A stretch of 9,440 nt of DNA, from the NCBI GenBank assembly GCA_002451275.1, contig DKBS01000011.1, positions 1-9,440 of the forward strand. The letters run 5' to 3'. Shown piece after piece: positions 6,767 to 9,440 of this stretch (the stretch's first letter is position 1; each line of letters begins with the position of its first letter). The notes below the pieces were generated by a model. That model searched no databases and had not been told where the DNA came from. It saw nothing but the letters and a program-made list of their open reading frames with translations. The translations under genes were made by a program, and so were the position numbers. The stretch is from Planctomycetaceae bacterium UBA6894 (GTDB lineage: Bacteria > Planctomycetota > Planctomycetia > Gemmatales > Gemmataceae).

Positions 6767-7933
6767 ATGCTTTCTTCCATGGCGATGGCCGCCGCCCTCT
6801 GTCTGGGCGCCGATGATGTGGCGGTCAAATTCCTGCCTTCGGGCCTCACGCCCAAAGTGGGCGGGTATGCCCCGGTGCGCGCCGCGCTGTCGGACAAGGC
6901 CGACGGTGTGAAGAAAGCCCCCGAGGGGCTGACGGCCCCCCGCTACGGGAAGATCAAGTTCGGCGACAAGACCTGGGCCTTCATCCTGGAGGAGCCCGAG
7001 GGCAAGCCCGCCAAGCTGTTTGTCGACACGAACAACGATGGCGACTTCACCAACGATCCGGAGGCGAAGTGGTCGGCCAACAAGAACGGGGCCCAGACCA
7101 TGCACAGCGGCAGCGCCCAGGTGGACATGGGTGGCGGCAAACTGGCCTCAGTGAACCTGTACCGATTCGACCACATGGACCCGCAACGCGCCGCCCTGAA
7201 GGACACGGTGCTGTTCTACAACGACTTCGGGTACGAGCTGACGCTGACCCTGGACGGTCAGAAGTTCACCACCTTCACCGGGCCGGAAACCCGGATGGCC
7301 CTGTGGATCGACCGCGATGACAACAAGATCCGCAGCAGCAAGTTCGAGTCGGTCACGCTGGGCAAGCCCTTCAACTTCACCGGCACCACCTATGTGCTGA
7401 GCAAGGAGGGCGACACCTTCAAGCTGGCCAAGTCGGAGACTGAACTGCCCAAGATGCCCCTGGCGCCGGATCTGCGCGTGGGCAAGAAGGCGCTTGCTTT
7501 CACAATGGACGGTCTCGACGGCAAGAAGGTCGACTTCCCCAAGGACTACGCCGGCAAGCTGGTGCTGGTGGATTTCTGGGCCACCTGGTGCGGGCCCTGC
7601 ATCGCCGAGATTCCCAATGTGAAAAAGGCCTATTCCGACTGGAACGGCAAGGGCTTCGAGGTGCTGGGCATCAGCTTCGACAACGAGGGCCAGAAGGAGA
7701 AGGTGGAGGAGTTCCTTAAGAAGAAGGAGCTTCCCTGGAAGCAGATCTACGAGGGCAAGGGCTGGAAGACCAAGCTCGGCGAGCAGTACGATGTGAACGC
7801 CATCCCCTTCGTGCTGCTGGTCGATGGTGACACCGGCGAGATCCTGGCCACCAGCAGCGAACTCCGCGGCCCGGGCCTGTCCGAGTTTATCGGCAAGCAA
7901 CTGGAGAAGAAGAAAAAGAACGCTGCGGAATAA
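6767..7933 (+). CDS. Exported TlpA-like thioredoxin-fold protein
   Basis: This 388-residue protein is probably a periplasmic or cell-surface thiol-disulfide oxidoreductase. The C-terminal half (about 236-385) is a TlpA/AhpC-type thioredoxin domain with VDFWATWCGPC (redox Cys275 and Cys278), the following E281-I-P, and the cis-proline loop NAIPFVLLVDGDTGEIL (P347). The N-terminal half (about 17-230) is beta-rich and family-specific. It carries a calcium-loop-like motif, DTNNDGDFTND (87-97), and a similar WIDRDDN (180-186). Residues 1-15 form a short hydrophobic export signal ending near GAD but without the usual Lys/Arg; Met5 and Met7 are alternative starts. The ribosome binding site is GGGGAA (6755-6760). 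Lysine is encoded mostly by AAG and Phe mostly by TTC, a stronger codon bias than its neighbours and suggestive of high expression. The exact substrate is unknown. Confidence 0.88.
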   Translation: MLSSMAMAAALCLGADDVAVKFLPSGLTPKVGGYAPVRAALSDKADGVKKAPEGLTAPRYGKIKFGDKTWAFILEEPEGKPAKLFVDTNNDGDFTNDPEAKWSANKNGAQTMHSGSAQVDMGGGKLASVNLYRFDHMDPQRAALKDTVLFYNDFGYELTLTLDGQKFTTFTGPETRMALWIDRDDNKIRSSKFESVTLGKPFNFTGTTYVLSKEGDTFKLAKSETELPKMPLAPDLRVGKKALAFTMDGLDGKKVDFPKDYAGKLVLVDFWATWCGPCIAEIPNVKKAYSDWNGKGFEVLGISFDNEGQKEKVEEFLKKKELPWKQIYEGKGWKTKLGEQYDVNAIPFVLLVDGDTGEILATSSELRGPGLSEFIGKQLEKKKKNAAE

Positions 7934-7950
7934 TCCGCGCCAGTTCCAAG

Positions 7951-7993
7951 GGCGGGGCCCGGGAGGATTATCCCCCGGGCCCCGCCTTTTTTT
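7951..7993 (+). terminator. Strong intrinsic terminator of the TlpA-like gene
   Basis: A perfect 13-bp stem (GGCGGGGCCCGGG at 7951-7963 with its complement at 7974-7986) is followed by seven Ts (7987-7993). The loop can itself fold as GGA-TTA-TCC. It lies between convergent genes. On the minus strand no T-run follows the stem, so it serves mainly the plus-strand gene. Confidence 0.93.
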
Positions 7994-8005
7994 GTTTTGC
8001 AACTC

Positions 8006-8635
8006 TCATTCTGTGGCGATGGGAATATCTTTCTTGTTGTCACGGATGAAACGGATGATGTCATCGAGCATCGGCTCGATGGTCTCGTATTGGGTGCCAT
8101 CCTGCGTGGAAACGGTCACTCGCCGGTTATGCAGTTGCATGGCGTGGCGCACCCGGTCTTTCAGGATCAGGGTTTTCGTCTCTTCCCAGGAAATGCCAAC
8201 CCCCCAGGGGGCGTTTTTGCCAAGCACCAGAACCTTGACATGCTCGCGCAGGTCCTTGGTTCTTCCCGCTTCCAATGAGAAGGTCGTGCGCCGGTCCACG
8301 GTGGCAATTTTCAAGTGATCCTGTCCGGAACCCCTCCACGCGAAAAGCAGCACGCTTTCCTTGGAGAAGTCCACCCGCTTTTTCACCTCGGCGGTCGCTT
8401 CTTCGGTCAGGTATTCCCCTGCCTCCTTTTCCGAGCGGATCACTTTCGGCTGCAGGGGTCGGCCGGACTGGAAGGCGGTTGGTTTGGCTTCCAGCCCGCC
8501 GAGCTCTCGCATGGCAGGCTGTCCATCGTTAGGCGGTGCGATTTGGTTCCCCTCCACAGGCGGGGCCGACCTGGCCCCGGGTGCCTGCAGGCACAGGGCC
8601 AATACGGAAAGCCAGATGGGCATCTTTATGGTCAT
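8006..8635 (-). CDS. Secreted protein of unknown function
   Basis: This 209-residue protein has a signal peptide at its start: MTIKMP, then hydrophobic IWLSVLALCL and a likely cleavage in GARSA near residue 23. The start at 8635 is chosen over an upstream in-frame ATG at 8692 for two reasons: AGGAG (8647-8643) sits seven bases before it, and the longer form would bury the signal behind 19 basic/cysteine residues and overlap the preceding gene. After a Pro-rich linker, the mature domain contains VDFSKESVLLFAWRGSGQDH, KVLVLGKNAPWGVGISWEET and a C-terminal stretch of charged helix and strand. The VDFSKE...LLF pattern weakly recalls PrcB-like beta domains, but I cannot assign a family. It follows the methyltransferase by 25 bp and is probably the last gene of the bacterioferritin operon. 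Confidence 0.8.
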   Translation of the reverse strand: MTIKMPIWLSVLALCLQAPGARSAPPVEGNQIAPPNDGQPAMRELGGLEAKPTAFQSGRPLQPKVIRSEKEAGEYLTEEATAEVKKRVDFSKESVLLFAWRGSGQDHLKIATVDRRTTFSLEAGRTKDLREHVKVLVLGKNAPWGVGISWEETKTLILKDRVRHAMQLHNRRVTVSTQDGTQYETIEPMLDDIIRFIRDNKKDIPIATE

Positions 8636-8660
8636 GGTGGATCTCCTGTATTTGCGATAA

Positions 8661-9281
8661 CTACACCCGTTCCAGCACACAAGCCAGCTCATGGAGCCCG
8701 GCCGGGTGTTCCACCCGTTTGGGTTCTCCCACCCACTTCCAGCCGGTCTGGAAAAGCTCCCACATTTCCTCCAGCGGGCAGTGGAACGGTGGACCCCCGG
8801 GCTTGCCGGTCTGCATGAAAAGGGAGAAGAGTTTCCCGCCGGGCCGCAACCAGCGGGTCAGGGATTGCGCATAGGTGGACCGCTGGCCGGGGTCGATCGC
8901 GCACAGGCAGGCTTGCTCGTAAATGGCGTCAAAAGGGGCTGCCGGACAAAACTGAAACAGGTCGGCCTGAACCACGGTGGCATCCAGCCCGCGCCGGGCC
9001 AGTTCGGCCCGGAGGCTGTTCACCGCACTCTCGGCGTAGTCCACCGCGGTCACCCGAAAACCCACCTCGGCCAGGGCGACCACTTTATGCCCCCGGCCGC
9101 ACCCCGGCACCAGGATGCCACACTCGACCAGGACACGCCTTTCCAGCCACTCCCGCAGCATGGGGTTCGGCCCGCCCCGATCCCAGCCGGTTTTCCCCTC
9201 GTCGTACAGCCCCTGCCAGAAGGAACTGGTCAGGTCAGGGGTGCCACCGGGAGGTACGGGGGATGCGGCATGGGCCGTCAT
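8661..9281 (-). CDS. TPMT-family SAM-dependent methyltransferase
   Basis: This 206-residue cytosolic enzyme belongs to the thiopurine/thiol S-methyltransferase family, which transfers a methyl group from S-adenosylmethionine to thiols, halides, thiocyanate or metalloids such as selenium and tellurium. Characteristic features are FWQGLYDEGKTGWDRGGPNP (21-40, the N-terminal family signature), SAM motif I LVPGCGRGHK (57-66), the acidic residue of motif II in TAVDYAES (78-85), QADLFQF (105-111) and YEQACLCAIDPGQRSTYA (121-138). The length fits the family. The start is supported by AGGAAA (9294-9289) seven bases upstream. It lies 42 bp after the bacterioferritin gene and 25 bp before a secreted protein, with no terminator between. 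The actual substrate cannot be read from the sequence. Confidence 0.9.
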   Translation of the reverse strand: MTAHAASPVPPGGTPDLTSSFWQGLYDEGKTGWDRGGPNPMLREWLERRVLVECGILVPGCGRGHKVVALAEVGFRVTAVDYAESAVNSLRAELARRGLDATVVQADLFQFCPAAPFDAIYEQACLCAIDPGQRSTYAQSLTRWLRPGGKLFSLFMQTGKPGGPPFHCPLEEMWELFQTGWKWVGEPKRVEHPAGLHELACVLERV

Positions 9282-9323
9282 GATGCGGTTTCCTGTTGTG
9301 GCTGTCAGCGGGGCTGGGCGGGG

Positions 9324-9440
9324 TCAATCCTGTTCGACGGCGTTGGGCTCATCGGTGGTCATGTACTTGCCGATGTAGGCGGGCTCGCCCATGCGCTTCA
9401 GCAGGTCCAGTTGCAGGTCCAGCCAGCTCATGTGCTGTTC
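9324..9440 (-). CDS. bfr: Bacterioferritin, C-terminal fragment (runs off the window)
   Basis: The last 38 residues of a protein whose start lies beyond the window. They begin EQHMSWLDLQLDLLKRMGEP and end AYIGKYMTTDEPNAVEQD before a TGA at 9326-9324. This matches the end of bacterioferritin helix D and helix E (typically E-x-x-H-IDWLETQLDLI..MG..NYL). The His at fragment residue 3 is the expected diiron ferroxidase ligand; its Glu partner would be just outside. Bacterioferritin forms a 24-subunit iron-storage shell that oxidises Fe(II). The C-terminal tail is somewhat longer and more acidic than usual. It is the first visible gene of a three-gene minus-strand operon. The fragment is too short to exclude a related ferritin-like protein. 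Confidence 0.82.
   Translation of the reverse strand, partial: EQHMSWLDLQLDLLKRMGEPAYIGKYMTTDEPNAVEQD

Noticed and set aside
8636..8692. N-terminal extension of the secreted protein to an upstream ATG
   Set aside because: The extension would overlap the methyltransferase end and hide the signal peptide; the internal ATG at 8635 has an ideal AGGAG.

Overview
The window is GC-rich (except for a few short AT-rich patches between genes) and chromosomal in character. It looks like a planctomycete, probably a relative of Gemmata. This is an inference from three things: secreted proteins with short signal peptides, a TlpA-like thioredoxin protein with a long family-specific N-terminal region, and intergenic repeats of the 'CACCGCGAAGACGCGAAGG' type that I associate with such genomes. 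No tRNA, rRNA, CRISPR array, transposase or phage gene was seen.

Layout. Bases 1-341 are non-coding and carry two ~58-bp copies of one repeat around a second repeat type. Then come two plus-strand genes, probably one operon. The first (342-2354) fuses a protein-L-isoaspartate O-methyltransferase to an erythromycin-esterase-like domain. The second (2397-3530) is a cytosolic protein that looks like an (alpha/alpha)6-barrel of unknown activity. A 184-bp convergent gap separates them from recQ on the minus strand (3715-5919), a full RecQ helicase with HRDC and a C-terminal helix-turn-helix domain. The 376-bp divergent gap upstream of recQ is full of short dyads and leads to a tiny secreted Ala/Pro-rich protein (6296-6559), which ends at a very strong hairpin terminator. 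Next is a separately promoted, exported TlpA-like thiol-disulfide protein (6767-7933), again closed by a strong terminator.

The right end is a minus-strand run read from right to left: the C-terminus of a bacterioferritin (9324 to the window edge), a TPMT-family methyltransferase (8661-9281) and a secreted protein of unknown function (8006-8635). Gaps are 42 and 25 bp with no terminator between them, so they are likely one operon.

Functionally the window mixes maintenance roles: protein repair, DNA repair, periplasmic redox work, iron storage and thiol/small-molecule methylation. The points most worth checking are the methyltransferase-esterase fusion with its barrel partner, the repeat pair at the left end, the dyad-dense region between recQ and the small secreted gene, and the bacterioferritin-TPMT-secreted protein operon.
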